From Foetidibacter luteolus (GTDB lineage Bacteria > Bacteroidota > Bacteroidia > Chitinophagales > Chitinophagaceae): DNA of 64,000 nucleotides. Under the pieces are notes generated by a model. It was not told the origin of the DNA. It was given only the letters and a program-made list of their open reading frames with translations, and made no database searches. A program made the position numbers and the translations under genes. Shown in pieces: positions 26,698-39,026 of this stretch. The DNA is taken from NCBI RefSeq assembly GCF_009650435.1, contig NZ_VVIP01000038.1, forward strand, positions 135,176 to 199,175, written 5' to 3'. The first letter of the stretch is position 1. Every line of letters begins with the position of its first letter.

Positions 26698-28014
26698 TTA
26701 GCCTACCAACCCCACCACTACATCCATCACATTGGTTTGTGTTGGGCCGGTAATCAGCAGGTTGCTGGTTTGCTGAAAAAAATGATAAGCGTCATTGTTC
26801 CGCAGGTAAGGCAATGGATCTAATTGTAACGAAGCTAAGAGCGGCATTATGCTGTTGTCTATAACCGCGCCGGCAGCATCTGTAGGGCCATCCGTGCCGT
26901 CGGTGCCGCCAGATAAAACTACAGGAAGTTTATCCGCAGTTACTTGTTGCTGAATTAACTCCTGTAATGCAGCCAGCACAAACTCCTGGTTACGGCCACC
27001 CTTTCCTTTACCACGGATGGTTACCGTGGTTTCTCCACCCATTAAAAGGCAGGCAGGTTTTGCAGCCTCATAATGCAGCAGTTCATTTACAAATTCCGCG
27101 GCCCGTTGCCGTGCTTCACCATCAATAGCAGCATTAATGATGCTTACGTTGTACCCCAGTTTACGGGCTGTGCCTGCCGCGGCGCCTAACGCAATGCTAT
27201 TGCTGGCAATAATGCTGTTGATGGTATTGGCAAAGCAATCGTCGCCGGGCTTGGGTGTTTCCGTTATCTCAGCATTCAGCCCTTTGCGTAAATGCGCTGC
27301 AACGGCATGCGGAAGTTTTTCTTCCAAATTATATTGCTTTACAATTTTCCATGCATCCGCGAATGTAGATTTATCCGCTACGGTAAGCCCGCTGGCAATA
27401 ACTGAGGTATCATCGCCCATTACATCGCTGATAAGAAATGCCGCTACCCTGGCCCCGTTAGCATAACGCAACAACTGGCCCCCTTTTAATGTACTGGTAT
27501 GTTTACGGATGGTATTTATTTCATGGATGGATGCGCCACATTGCAACAACAGCCTGGACAACTGTTGCAAATCCGCCAGCGAAATGCCTTCAGCTATGTC
27601 AGCAATTAAAGCAGAAGCGCCACCACTGATGAAGCAAAGCAGCAAATCGCTACCAGCAAGATTTTGCAGGAAACCTTTTATGGCCTCCGCTGCCTTTATG
27701 CTGTTTTCATCCGGAACAGGGTGCCCGGCTTCTATGGTGGTACAAAACTTAACCGGCAAGCTATGGTGGTACTTGGTTACTACCAGCCCTTTTGTTATAT
27801 GACTGCCCAATATTTTTTCCGCTTCCTGTGCCATGGCCGAAGCAGCTTTGCCTACTGACAGTAAATAAATTTTCCCCTTATCAAGCGGCCATGTACCACC
27901 AGGTAAAAGAAGGTGGTTATCCTTTACTGAAAGCTGTTGAGGTATTAATACAGCAGGCTGTACAGCTTTTACCGCAGCGTTAAAAATTTCAATGGCATCA
28001 TTCAAAGACTTCAT
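26698..28014 (-). CDS. Glycerate 2-kinase (MOFRL/DUF4147 family)
   Basis: A 438-aa type-II glycerate kinase, phosphorylating D-glycerate to 2-phosphoglycerate and feeding glyoxylate or serine carbon into glycolysis. The N-terminal Rossmann-like domain (about 1-240) holds LLSVGKAASAMAQEAEKIL and LLCFISGGASALIADIAEGI, the nucleotide-binding Gly/Ser loop. The C-terminal MOFRL domain (about 310-420) has LLMGGETTVTIRGKGKGGRNQEF and SGGTDGTDGPTDAAGA. Length and motifs are complete. It faces the GlxR-like dehydrogenase gene across a 146-bp gap containing an R2 repeat. Confidence 0.92.
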   Translation of the reverse strand: MKSLNDAIEIFNAAVKAVQPAVLIPQQLSVKDNHLLLPGGTWPLDKGKIYLLSVGKAASAMAQEAEKILGSHITKGLVVTKYHHSLPVKFCTTIEAGHPVPDENSIKAAEAIKGFLQNLAGSDLLLCFISGGASALIADIAEGISLADLQQLSRLLLQCGASIHEINTIRKHTSTLKGGQLLRYANGARVAAFLISDVMGDDTSVIASGLTVADKSTFADAWKIVKQYNLEEKLPHAVAAHLRKGLNAEITETPKPGDDCFANTINSIIASNSIALGAAAGTARKLGYNVSIINAAIDGEARQRAAEFVNELLHYEAAKPACLLMGGETTVTIRGKGKGGRNQEFVLAALQELIQQQVTADKLPVVLSGGTDGTDGPTDAAGAVIDNSIMPLLASLQLDPLPYLRNNDAYHFFQQTSNLLITGPTQTNVMDVVVGLVG

Positions 28015-28716
28015 GCTGTAAGGTTACAACTTTTTGAAGGAACTGCCATTAACGCTGTAGGCAATGTGCCGGTGCACAATCTCATACCAGCTATATACTA
28101 TCCTAACCCTTAGATAAACTCAGGGGGAACAGCTTCATCCCTTGTTATTTCACCCAATAGGCCCGGCGAAAAAAGCAGCGGGTTACACCTTCGGGTGAGG
28201 GATTGAAGCGGATACCCCGCTGAGTACCCCCTCCAACTCCCCCTAAAGGTGGAGAGCCTGCGCTGCTTTGTGCCGGAGTATGAGCACAAGCGAGGAGAAG
28301 CAACTAAATGTTGTTTTGACGAATGTTACGAACGAAGTTCTTCCCGACCCCTTGCGCAGCTTGGGGGCACCCCCAAGTACGAAGTTTGAAGTACGAAGTA
28401 CTTACTTATGTTAGATGTATGATGTGGGATGTACGATGGAAAAAGTACGAATTACGAAGTACTTTTTTATGTAAGATGTTTCATGTGGGATGTATGATGT
28501 TTAAAAGGCTTACCCCCACTTTACATTTACCACTCCCCCACTTGTCCTAATCATGTAAGATGTTTGATGTGGGATGTACGATGGAAAAAAGTAACAAGTT
28601 TAATGTTGGCCCTCATTCACTATTCACCACTCACCACTCACCACTCCCTTTTTATGTTTAACATAGCATCGTATATTAGTGTGGTTTTCTAAGTAAACCC
28701 AACTAAAACAAACTTT
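28015..28716. repeat. 700-bp repeat island: R1 copy F, R3 and CACTCAC tandem units
   Basis: R1 copy F (28193-28375) is the longest, about 183 bp, carrying both the CCCCCTCCAACTCCCCCTAA insert and the GAGCACAAGCGAGG module. R3 sequences follow (about 28376-28590): three iterations of GATGTGGGATGTACGATGG-like text with GTACGAAGTACTT units; an inverted relative is at about 63541-63619. Then short tandem heptamers CATTCAC/TATTCAC/CACTCAC (28614-28641). No gene. The promoter of the amidohydrolase gene must lie in the last 60 bases. Confidence 0.7.
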
Positions 28717-30000
28717 GTGAGACTAATCCTGTTGATTCTTCTGTTGCCCTGCATAACTGCTGCGCAAAATGTAACTGTTATTAAAGCCGGCAAACTGGTA
28801 GATACCCAAAATGGCCGCATACTCAATAATCAAATGATACTGGTATCCGGCGATACCATTAAACAGGTAGCGGCGGATATTGCCATACCTGCCGGCGCTA
28901 CTGTTATTGATCTTTCAAAAGCTACAGTACTGCCGGGGCTGATTGACTGCCATACACACATTACATCCCAACCGGGCGGCGATTATTATGGTGAAATCTT
29001 TCGCAAAACCCCGGTTGATTTTGCTGTTACCGCCCATATCTATGCCAAACGTACTTTAGAAGCAGGTTTTACCACCTGCCGCGATGTTGGGGCTATTGGC
29101 CTTGTTGACGTGGCTTTGCGCAACGCCATCAACAACGGGGATGTTCCCGGCCCACGCCTGCAGGTGGCTACCCTGTTTATTGGCTCCACGGGCAGTCATG
29201 GGGACCTTAACGGCTTTTCTCCTTACCTTGAATGGAAGTACCCGAAAGAAATGACGGGCGTAGCCAACGGCGTGGAAGAATTACGCAAACAGGTACGCTA
29301 TAACATAAAATACGGCGCGGATGTAATTAAGTTTGGCGCCGGCGCCGGGGTACTAACCGAAGAAGAAAGCGTAGGCGCCCCGCAGTTTACGCAGGAAGAA
29401 ATGAATGCTATTGTAAGCGAAGCCACCATGTGGGAGAAGAAAACCTGCGCCCATGCGCATGGCGCCGAGGCGATAAAGATTGCAGTAAAAGCAGGCGTAG
29501 CTTCTGTAGAACACGGCAGCCTTATAGATGATGAAGGCATACAACTGATGAAACAGCACGGCACTTACCTGGTTGCGGATATTTACAACGATGATTACAT
29601 ATTAAGCGAATACGGTAACCTGGGCTATCCTGAAAAGATTATCAACAAAGAAAAAATGATTGGCAAGCTGCAAAGGGAAAACTTTGCCAAAGCCGTTAAG
29701 GCCGGGGTTAAAATTGCTTTTGGAACGGATGCGGGTGTATACCCGCATGGCTGGAATGGCAAGCAGTTTTTTTACATGGTTAAATATGGCCTTACCCCTA
29801 TGCAGGCCATACAGGCAGCTACCGTTAACGCGGCGGATTTGCTGGGCTGGAAAGAAAAAACCGGTTCCATCTCTGTTGGCAAATTTGCTGATATCATCGC
29901 CGTTGCCACTAACCCGTTGGACGATATTAAAGCGCTGGAAAAAGTGGGCTTTGTTATGAAGGGCGGCGTTGTGTATAAGGATGAGCTGACGAAGCAGTAA
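28717..30000 (+). CDS. Secreted metal-dependent amidohydrolase (imidazolonepropionase/prolidase-like)
   Basis: A 427-aa protein with a probable GTG start at 28717, just before a signal peptide (LILLILLLPCITAAQ). Metal-site motifs: DCHTHI near 77-82, a probably carboxylated Lys in DVIKFGAGAG near 205, His in CAHAHG near 247 and VEHGSL near 267, and the Asp in FGTDAGVYPHG near 333. The C-terminal composite beta-sandwich piece (TGSISVGKFADIIAV) is typical. The group includes periplasmic Xaa-Pro dipeptidases and many enzymes of unknown substrate. Monocistronic by context. Confidence 0.9.
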   Translation: MRLILLILLLPCITAAQNVTVIKAGKLVDTQNGRILNNQMILVSGDTIKQVAADIAIPAGATVIDLSKATVLPGLIDCHTHITSQPGGDYYGEIFRKTPVDFAVTAHIYAKRTLEAGFTTCRDVGAIGLVDVALRNAINNGDVPGPRLQVATLFIGSTGSHGDLNGFSPYLEWKYPKEMTGVANGVEELRKQVRYNIKYGADVIKFGAGAGVLTEEESVGAPQFTQEEMNAIVSEATMWEKKTCAHAHGAEAIKIAVKAGVASVEHGSLIDDEGIQLMKQHGTYLVADIYNDDYILSEYGNLGYPEKIINKEKMIGKLQRENFAKAVKAGVKIAFGTDAGVYPHGWNGKQFFYMVKYGLTPMQAIQAATVNAADLLGWKEKTGSISVGKFADIIAVATNPLDDIKALEKVGFVMKGGVVYKDELTKQ

Positions 30001-30029
30001 TAATGGTGATTGGGGCTTTTCTTCAGCAT

Positions 30030-30130
30030 AATCTACAAGGGGCTGAAAAGCTGCCCGATGGACAGAACGATGAACGGATTGCGACGCAACAGGTGATGCT
30101 ACGGAGTGATGTAGCTGGTATCATAAAAAG
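30030..30130. repeat. R2 repeat between convergent genes
   Basis: Contains GGGCTGAAAAGCTGCCCGAT, GATTGCGACGCAACAGGTGA and ATGTAGCTGGTATCATAAAA, parallel to the copy at 13885-13995. Confidence 0.5.
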
Positions 30131-30169
30131 GCGGTGGGGAGTGGGGAATGGTAAGCGGGGGACAAAACT

Positions 30170-30976
30170 TCATGCATCAGACTTTATCCCCTTTACTTCT
30201 GCCTGCCTGGTTGCCAACATATCTTCTATAACACGCTCTTTTTGTTTAAGCCCGGTGGTTAATTTGTCCCAGGCAAGGTTAAAATCTTTTTGCACTTCAA
30301 TATCCTGCGATAGCCAAACCTGCTTTTGTGAGAAGTTATCTTTAATAATTTCCAGGTCGTGCCACTGCCCTATTGTTTCCTGTAATTTGTTGTAATAAGC
30401 AAAAGCGTTATCCTCGTAATTGTCTTCGTGGCGTACCCAGTTAAAACTGTAAATGCGCTGTTTTATCAGTTTGCGCAGTTCGTGCCAGTCAATTTGCGGC
30501 AGGTTACGGCGGGTCATGTTTTCCACCTGCGCATTCATATCGGTATAATATTGCTCTGCCAGAATTTCGTTGGTGGAATGTACATAATGCCCTACCGTTT
30601 CTATTATCTCATTCAAATCGGTTTTGTAATCATCGGCCCGCATGCGGAAGGCCTCAACCATGTTGTTTAACCGTTCCGGCGGATAGTATTCTTTTTCCAG
30701 CACAAAAAAATTGCCCTTCTGTAACCATTGCTGTAAAAGCTGGTATTCCCTTATTTCACCTGCTACCTGGAAGATATTGCGGAGTAAATGCGAAGCTCTT
30801 TTAAGTTTGGGTTTGGGATAAATTTGCTCCAGGAACCTTACAATGGAACGCATTTTTTTTAGCTCTACCCTAAAATCGTGCATAGAAACCTCATCTCCAT
30901 TCAGCTCAAAATCGTGCAAATGGTTAAAGAGGTTCTTTACACGCTGCGCAAAATATTTCTGCAGTGGGGTAAGCAT
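30170..30976 (-). CDS. CHAD domain protein
   Basis: A 268-aa all-helical protein. The CHAD signature is at the N-terminus: VSMHDFRVELKKMRSIVRFLEQIYP, with paired His/Arg/Lys residues, then LLRNIFQVAGEIREYQLL; a second set, IDWHELRKLIKQRIYSFNWV, lies near 160-180. CHAD domains bind inorganic polyphosphate through conserved basic residues and occur with polyphosphate granules or stand alone. There is no CYTH domain here. The ATG follows the stop of the upstream RmlD-like gene by one base, so the two are translationally linked. A functional connection is not obvious. Confidence 0.87.
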   Translation of the reverse strand: MLTPLQKYFAQRVKNLFNHLHDFELNGDEVSMHDFRVELKKMRSIVRFLEQIYPKPKLKRASHLLRNIFQVAGEIREYQLLQQWLQKGNFFVLEKEYYPPERLNNMVEAFRMRADDYKTDLNEIIETVGHYVHSTNEILAEQYYTDMNAQVENMTRRNLPQIDWHELRKLIKQRIYSFNWVRHEDNYEDNAFAYYNKLQETIGQWHDLEIIKDNFSQKQVWLSQDIEVQKDFNLAWDKLTTGLKQKERVIEDMLATRQAEVKGIKSDA

Positions 30977-30977
30977 C

Positions 30978-31874
30978 TTAGGTTATATTGAAAGTAGAAC
31001 GAATACCTTCCTTAAAATCAACAGGGTTATAATCCAGCTCATGTATGGCCTTATCTATTTTAAGCCCTGATTTTTTTGCCCTTTTTACAGGCTCTGCAAA
31101 AGATTGAGACGTAACATTTTCTATTAATGCTGCATCCAGGCCTAAAATTGCCGCCGTATCCATTGCCATTTGCCAGGGCGATAAAATGTTTTTACCGGCA
31201 AGATGGTAAACACCTGTTTTACGATTTTCAATAATGCTTTCAATGCCTTTGCAAAGGTCTTCCACAAAGGTGGGGGTACGTTGCTGGTCGCTTACAACTT
31301 TAATGGGCTGGCCTTTTTCCAGGTTATTTTTAACCCAGTGTAGAAAACTTGGCCTTAGCCCCTGCCAAACAGCGCCATAAATAAATACCGGTCTTACTAT
31401 GCTGAAGGGTAAGCCGCTTTGTTCAACAAGCCGTTCGGCCTGCAGTTTGCTTTCGCCATAAAAATTCAGCGGCCCTTTTTCATCCTCTTCAGCATGTGGG
31501 CCGTTTTCTCCAAAAACAAAATCGGTGGATATATAAATGAATTGCGATTTGCCTTGTGGTAATGCCTGCAAGGCATGTAACAAAAACTGGGTTGCGGTAA
31601 CATTGTGCAGCAGGCAGGCAGGCCTGTTTTTTTCACATTCATCGGGTTTGCTTATGGCAGCCGCATGTACAATAACATCCGGAGCATAGACTTTTACCAG
31701 GGCATCAACGGGTTGCTTTTCTGTTATATCGAGTGAGGCAAAAATAAAATTATGTGGCAGCGGAATACGGCAATCGCCACGGCTTACAGCCAATACATGA
31801 TAACCTTTTGCAGCCAGGTGCAATGTAAGGTGCTGGCCTAAAAAGCCATTGGCGCCGGTTATAAGTATTTTCAT
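30978..31874 (-). CDS. RmlD-like NAD(P)-dependent sugar-nucleotide reductase (SDR)
   Basis: A 298-aa extended short-chain dehydrogenase. Rossmann motif TGANGFLGQHL (7-17), the active-site block FIYISTDFVFGENG, catalytic YxxxK in FYGESKLQAE (about 146-150), and LAGKNILSPWQMA near 220. The closest recognised family is dTDP-4-dehydrorhamnose reductase and its relatives. There are no other rhamnose genes in the window, so the true substrate is uncertain. First gene of a two-gene unit with the CHAD protein. Confidence 0.85.
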   Translation of the reverse strand: MKILITGANGFLGQHLTLHLAAKGYHVLAVSRGDCRIPLPHNFIFASLDITEKQPVDALVKVYAPDVIVHAAAISKPDECEKNRPACLLHNVTATQFLLHALQALPQGKSQFIYISTDFVFGENGPHAEEDEKGPLNFYGESKLQAERLVEQSGLPFSIVRPVFIYGAVWQGLRPSFLHWVKNNLEKGQPIKVVSDQQRTPTFVEDLCKGIESIIENRKTGVYHLAGKNILSPWQMAMDTAAILGLDAALIENVTSQSFAEPVKRAKKSGLKIDKAIHELDYNPVDFKEGIRSTFNIT

Positions 31875-31933
31875 ACAGCCAATTTAAGAAGGTAACACAA
31901 ACAAAAAATAATTAATAAAAGCTTTACAGTTTA

Positions 31934-32512
31934 TTAATATTCATCGTTATTGCTTTCTTCACCGGTTTCCTCGCCGGAGCCGAACTCGTCTTCATCGCCG
32001 CCACTGTCATCGCCTTCTGTGCCAAATCCTTCGGCGCCTTTGTCCAGGTCGTACTTTTCTTCAATGTCGGCAAATTTGTTACCCAGCAGGCTGCGTGTGC
32101 CGTATTGCTGGGGGCCAATACCTTCTGTACGGGTAATAGCCGGGTAAACGGTTTTTGAATTCTCTTCCTTGCTTACATTAATCAACTCTACCAAAAATGT
32201 CCAGTTCTTGGCAAAATCGTACACGTATACAAATTTTTGGTTGGTATCGCGTATTTCGCTGCCAATGGTGGTATTTTCCATCAGCAGGGGCTCTGCCTGG
32301 TATTTTTTATCATATTTCTCCAGGCTTATTTCGCGGCCGCGCAACCAATGATCGTTACTGCGGTAAAAAGTAGCCTGGTGTTTGGAATCGAACTCATACG
32401 ATTTAAGTATAACACCATGCAGATCTTTAAAGAACTGCGTATGTTTAATAACCACGTCCCGGTAAACCGCATCGTCTTCTTCGTAATACACTCTGAATTT
32501 TAAAATAGCCAT
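31934..32512 (-). CDS. Plasmid pRiA4b ORF-3-like (IS1096 passenger TnpR-like) family protein
   Basis: A 192-aa protein. Residues 1-140 fit the pRiA4b ORF-3-like fold: MAILKFRVYYEEDDAVYRDV, FFKDLHGVILKSYEFDSKHQATFY, FVYVYDFAKNWTFLVELINV. In annotated genomes this fold is often called IS1096 passenger TnpR, but it is widespread in Bacteroidota chromosomes without any transposase, and none is present here. The last ~50 residues are a highly acidic Asp/Glu/Gly tail. It stands alone between the RmlD-like gene and an R2 repeat. Function unknown. Confidence 0.8.
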   Translation of the reverse strand: MAILKFRVYYEEDDAVYRDVVIKHTQFFKDLHGVILKSYEFDSKHQATFYRSNDHWLRGREISLEKYDKKYQAEPLLMENTTIGSEIRDTNQKFVYVYDFAKNWTFLVELINVSKEENSKTVYPAITRTEGIGPQQYGTRSLLGNKFADIEEKYDLDKGAEGFGTEGDDSGGDEDEFGSGEETGEESNNDEY

Positions 32513-32565
32513 TTAAAAGTATATAGTTTGTAAATAACCATCCGTTACCTGTAACTGGATTTTTA

Positions 32566-32700
32566 TGGGCCCGGCAGACGGAATATGCATTGAGCATCGA
32601 TACGTCGCACTCTTGTACGCTACCGCTTTACGCACCAGCATGCCCGGCATCCCTCTGCATTGCGGGGTGCGACTAAGATAATTCTATTGCCATGCAGCCC
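32566..32700. repeat. R2 repeat upstream of the pRiA4b-like gene
   Basis: TTTTTATGGGCCCGGCAGAC, then ATACGTCGCACTCTTGTACG, an insert with GCATTGCGGGGTGCGAC, and the end AATTCTATTGCCATG. This is a long form of R2, with the same outer ends as the copy at 3917-4010. Confidence 0.65.
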
Positions 32701-32772
32701 ATATCATTAATTTCCTTTTTAGCTGGTCACCAGTTCGGGAAACTAATCTTCACCAGCCAGCGAAAATACATT

Positions 32773-34191
32773 TTATTCAATGGGCCGCAAATTTAACTCC
32801 TGCGCTTTTTGCAGCATAAACTGGTAGGCGGCATCAAAATCGTTGGGTATAGCCCCATCCAGTATGGCTTCTCTTATCGCATCTTTAATAACACCCACGG
32901 CACGGCTTGGCGGCAAGCCAAATTTCTCCATAATCATCTCGCCTGTAACAGGTGGTTGCCAGTTTCTTATGCGGTCACTTTCCTCCACTTCCTGCAGGCG
33001 CTGTTTTACCAGCGCAAAGTTTTGAAGGTAGCGTTTTACCTTAAACTTATTCTTGCTGGTTATGTCGGCACTGCAAAGCAACATCAGGCTATCAATATCT
33101 TCACCTGCGTCAAACAGCAGGCGGCGTATGGCACTATCTGTAATATTCTCTTTTGTTAAGCTAATGGGCCGCAGGTGCAAAGCCACCAGTTTCTGCACAA
33201 GTTTCATTTTTTCGTTAAGGGGCAATTTAAGGCGGGCAAAAATCTTTGGCACCATGCGGGCCCCGGTAACCTCGTGGCCATGAAATGTCCAGCCGTGGCC
33301 TTCCTCAAATTTTTTGGTGGCGGGCTTGCCGATATCGTGCAGCAATGCTGCCCAGCGCAACCACAAGTCATTCGTGTTAACACTTATATTATCAAGCACT
33401 TGCAAGGTGTGATAGAAATTATCCTTATGCCCGTGCCCATCCTGGTATTCCGCGCCATGCAGCGCCATCATTTGCGGAAAAATAAGAGAGAGCAACCCGC
33501 TTTTTGACAAAAGGTCCCAGCCGGTAGATGGCCTGTGGCTTAGCATTATTTTATTAAGCTCATCTGTTATACGCTCCTGGCTTACTATAGAAATGCGCTC
33601 TGCATTTTCCTGTATGGAAGCAAAGGTTTCCGGGGCAATGGTAAAATTAAGCTGGGTGGCAAACCTTATGGCCCGCATCATGCGCAATGGGTCGTCGCTA
33701 AAGGTTTGACCTGGGGTTAAAGGCGTTTGTATCAGCTTACGCTCTATATCCAGCAGGCCATTAAATGGGTCAATCAAACTTCCGTAATCCGCCTGGTTAA
33801 GGCTGATAGCCAGGGCATTAATGGTAAAGTCACGGCGGTTTTGATCATCAATCAACGTTCCGGGCTCAACAGCGGGTTTGCGGCTGTTTTGGCTGTAGCT
33901 TTCCCGGCGGGCGCCTACAAACTCCAGCTCAAGGTCAGGCAGCTTAACCTGCGCTGTTCCAAAAGTTTTAAAAAAGGCAACAGGTGGCGCGGGGTTAAAC
34001 CTGGCAGCAACAGCATGGGCAAGGGCTATTCCATCGCCAAGACAAACAATATCAGCATCTTTAGTAGGGCGGCCAATAATTTTATCTCTTACAAAACCGC
34101 CGATAAGATAGCATTCTACACCAGCTTCCCGTGCCGCCGTGGCTATTTTCTTAAAAATGAATAATTCCCTTTCCGTGCAATCTATTTGCAT
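32773..34191 (-). CDS. CCA tRNA nucleotidyltransferase / poly(A) polymerase family with HD domain
   Basis: A 472-aa class II nucleotidyltransferase that adds or repairs the CCA 3' end of tRNAs; this fits the tRNA-Gly in the window, which lacks an encoded CCA. The head domain shows [21 protein letters not shown] (GGxVRD near 31-36, catalytic DxD just after), the [11 protein letters not shown] block near 123, and the RNA-binding [13 protein letters not shown] and [19 protein letters not shown]-terminal HD hydrolase domain follows ([20 protein letters not shown]), common in Bacteroidota forms. Complete. It is probably in an operon with the small upstream frame at 34230-34451. Confidence 0.93.
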   Translation of the reverse strand: MQIDCTERELFIFKKIATAAREAGVECYLIGGFVRDKIIGRPTKDADIVCLGDGIALAHAVAARFNPAPPVAFFKTFGTAQVKLPDLELEFVGARRESYSQNSRKPAVEPGTLIDDQNRRDFTINALAISLNQADYGSLIDPFNGLLDIERKLIQTPLTPGQTFSDDPLRMMRAIRFATQLNFTIAPETFASIQENAERISIVSQERITDELNKIMLSHRPSTGWDLLSKSGLLSLIFPQMMALHGAEYQDGHGHKDNFYHTLQVLDNISVNTNDLWLRWAALLHDIGKPATKKFEEGHGWTFHGHEVTGARMVPKIFARLKLPLNEKMKLVQKLVALHLRPISLTKENITDSAIRRLLFDAGEDIDSLMLLCSADITSKNKFKVKRYLQNFALVKQRLQEVEESDRIRNWQPPVTGEMIMEKFGLPPSRAVGVIKDAIREAILDGAIPNDFDAAYQFMLQKAQELNLRPIE

Positions 34192-34229
34192 AAGGGCAAA
34201 GATAATAGTTGACCTAAGCCAGCGAAGCT

Positions 34230-34451
34230 TTATTCAAACTCCAGCTCATTTTTATTAGCATCCCAGGCAGGAAAAACTCTTTTTTGGTGCAGGAAATACA
34301 TAACCTTTGAAGGGTTGTTTCGCTTTAATTTGTCTAATTGGTAAGATTGGTAAATGGTTTGTTTCTCAAGGCCTGTTTGAATAATTAAATCAAGCAGCGG
34401 GTTGATTTTACAATGCGCTTTTACAGAGCCTGAAGACATAGGAACGTTCAT
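34230..34451 (-). CDS. Small hypothetical protein upstream of the CCA-adding enzyme
   Basis: A 73-aa frame, 38 bp before the CCA-adding enzyme start on the same strand. The sequence looks protein-like ([39 protein letters not shown]), soluble, with no signal peptide. The alternative start is Met5. No family is recognised. The spacing and lack of repeat sequence favour a real gene, but size alone makes this uncertain. Confidence 0.5.
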   Translation of the reverse strand: MNVPMSSGSVKAHCKINPLLDLIIQTGLEKQTIYQSYQLDKLKRNNPSKVMYFLHQKRVFPAWDANKNELEFE

Positions 34452-34593
34452 CAGAATATTGGTTTGGTATTATGGCATAGCTACGACGACTAAAAATAAT
34501 TACCAAAAAAACTTATCCTCTTTCCTGTTTATATTCAATTCTAAATCATAATCTATTTATAATGATAAGCTTACAAAGTTTAATGTAAAATAC

Positions 34594-35160
34594 TCATCTT
34601 ATTTTAACGACCTCCCCCTTTTTCCACCGTATGATGGAAGATGGCGGAGACTGACGGGTATCATCCTGCCGGTAACGCGGTACATAATCAACGCCGGCAA
34701 CAATCTCTTTATCAACCTGGGCGTATATGGCTGGGGGTGTAATGCCGCTGAAATTAGCCGAAGTGCTTACCAGGGGCTTGCGCAGACGTTTAACCAGGTG
34801 CCGGCAAAATTCATCTTTTGTAATACGGATAGCAACAGAACCATCCGCGGCCACAACATTTTCAGCCAGGCCGATTGCATGGTCATAGATAACCGTGGTG
34901 GGTTTTTCCTGGGATTGCAGGTAATCAAAAATAGCTGGGTCAGGAGCTGCCGTGTATTGAAGAACGTCCCTTTCAGAAGCCACCAGTACTACAAAGCTTT
35001 TCTCAGCCGGACGCTTTTTTAGAACAATAATTTTCTCCACGGCTTCTGCATTGGTGGCATCGCAGCCCAATCCCCAAACGGTATCTGTGGGATAAAGTAT
35101 AATCCCTCCTGCCCTGAGAACATTTATGCAATTTTCTATATCAATTTGAAAATCAATCAT
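34594..35160 (-). CDS. L-threonylcarbamoyladenylate synthase (Sua5/YrdC/YciO family)
   Basis: A 188-aa enzyme making threonylcarbamoyl-AMP from threonine, bicarbonate and ATP for the t6A37 modification of ANN-decoding tRNAs. Motifs: LYPTDTVWGLGCDA (about 22-35), VLKKRPAEKSFVVLVAS (about 46-62), and VSTSANFSG near 131. It is the short single-domain TsaC type without the Sua5 C-terminal domain. YciO-type paralogues are similar, so the exact role has some doubt. Confidence 0.88.
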   Translation of the reverse strand: MIDFQIDIENCINVLRAGGIILYPTDTVWGLGCDATNAEAVEKIIVLKKRPAEKSFVVLVASERDVLQYTAAPDPAIFDYLQSQEKPTTVIYDHAIGLAENVVAADGSVAIRITKDEFCRHLVKRLRKPLVSTSANFSGITPPAIYAQVDKEIVAGVDYVPRYRQDDTRQSPPSSIIRWKKGEVVKIR

Positions 35161-35565
35161 TAGATGTTTTTATTTAAAATATTTATATAAGTTGCTTACA
35201 AAAAATACAACAGGGTGCACCATCGGGTGAGGGATTGCAGCGGATACCCCGGTGAGGCCATCGCAGCGATGCTTTGTGCCGGAGTATGAGCACAACCTTC
35301 GTAAAAGCAACTAAATGTTGCTTTTGCGAAGGTTGCGAACGTAGTTCTGCCCGGCTCGAGGTACGAGGGACACCCCCAAAAAAGCTATTACAAAATTTGA
35401 AGCACGATGAAGTACACACAAAATCTCACCTGCCTTAAATTGAAATTATAAAATATTGGTAACCAGCTAACTGTTGCATCATAATTTGTAAACTTTCCAC
35501 GTTATTGTAAAAGCAAAACTACGTATTCGGCCCGCATCTGTTATTTTCGCACAAATTTTTTGAAG
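35161..35565. repeat. Gap with R1 copy G (35225-35377)
   Basis: Copy G carries the hairpin AAAGCAACTAAATGTTGCTTT and ends with the alternative module CTCGAGGTACGAGGGACACC. Beyond it no gene is seen. TATTTTCG at 35542-35549, one mismatch from TAnnTTTG, is a candidate -7 box for dapD. Confidence 0.65.
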
Positions 35566-36378
35566 ATGGAACTCAAACAATTAATACAGGATGCCTGGCA
35601 AAACCGGGAACTTTTGAAAGACATGCGATACCTGGAGGCCGTAAAATCTGTAATTGAGGAAGTTGATAAGGGAAGGTTAAGAACCGCGATGCCAACCGAT
35701 AAGGGCTGGGCGGTAAATGAATGGGTTAAACAGGCTATTCTCATGTATTTCAGCGTTCAAACCATGAAGACCTGGAATATCCCTCCTTTTGAGTTTCATG
35801 ATAAAATGTTGTTGAAAACAAATTATAAGGAGTTAGGTGTACGTGCCGTACCCCATGCGGTGGCACGCTATGGCGCCTATATAGCCAAAAACGTAGTGTT
35901 AATGCCAAGTTATGTAAATATTGGCGCTTACGTTGATGAAGGCACCATGGTAGATACCTGGGCAACAGTAGGCAGTTGCGCACAAATTGGCAAAGGCGTA
36001 CACCTTAGTGGCGGCGTTGGCATAGGCGGGGTACTTGAACCATTGCAGGCCAGCCCTGTAATTATTGAAGATGGTTGCTTTATAGGCAGCCGCTGCATAG
36101 TGGTAGAAGGCGTGATTGTAGAAAAAGAAGCCGTGTTGGGTGCAAATGTTGTACTTACCCAATCAACAAAAATTATTGACGTTAGTGGCAGCGAACCGAT
36201 AGAATATAAAGGAAGGGTTCCGGCAAGAAGCGTAGTAATACCAGGTACTTATAACAAGGATTTTCCTGCGGGTTCGTTTGGCGTAAGCTGCGCTTTGATT
36301 ATTGGCCAGCGCAAGGCAAGCACAGATTTAAAGACAAGCCTGAACGACGCTCTGAGAGATTTCAACGTTAGTGCATAA
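35566..36378 (+). CDS. dapD: Tetrahydrodipicolinate N-succinyltransferase
   Basis: A 270-aa acyltransferase of lysine/diaminopimelate synthesis, converting tetrahydrodipicolinate and succinyl-CoA to N-succinyl-2-amino-6-ketopimelate. ATG 35566 is preferred to the in-frame TTG at 35560. The N-terminal helical domain (1-100) precedes a left-handed beta-helix of hexapeptide turns (NIGAYVDEGTMVDTWATVGS, CAQIGKGVHLSGGVGIGGVL, VIIEDGCFIGSRCIVVEGVI). The cofactor/substrate segment PARSVVIPGTYNKDFPAG is near 220. Length is normal. Monocistronic by context. Confidence 0.96.
   Translation: MELKQLIQDAWQNRELLKDMRYLEAVKSVIEEVDKGRLRTAMPTDKGWAVNEWVKQAILMYFSVQTMKTWNIPPFEFHDKMLLKTNYKELGVRAVPHAVARYGAYIAKNVVLMPSYVNIGAYVDEGTMVDTWATVGSCAQIGKGVHLSGGVGIGGVLEPLQASPVIIEDGCFIGSRCIVVEGVIVEKEAVLGANVVLTQSTKIIDVSGSEPIEYKGRVPARSVVIPGTYNKDFPAGSFGVSCALIIGQRKASTDLKTSLNDALRDFNVSA

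Positions 36379-39022
<2,644 letters not shown>

Positions 39023-39026
<4 letters not shown>

Noticed and set aside
28376..28600. CRISPR-like array, because near-identical phrases recur
   Set aside because: Repeat lengths and spacings are irregular, units are AT/G-rich text variants in intergenic DNA, no cas genes are near, and the same sequence occurs singly at 63541.
31934..32512. Possible insertion-sequence remnant, because the family is often named IS1096 passenger TnpR
   Set aside because: No transposase, terminal inverted repeats or target duplications around it; the family is common as a stand-alone chromosomal gene.
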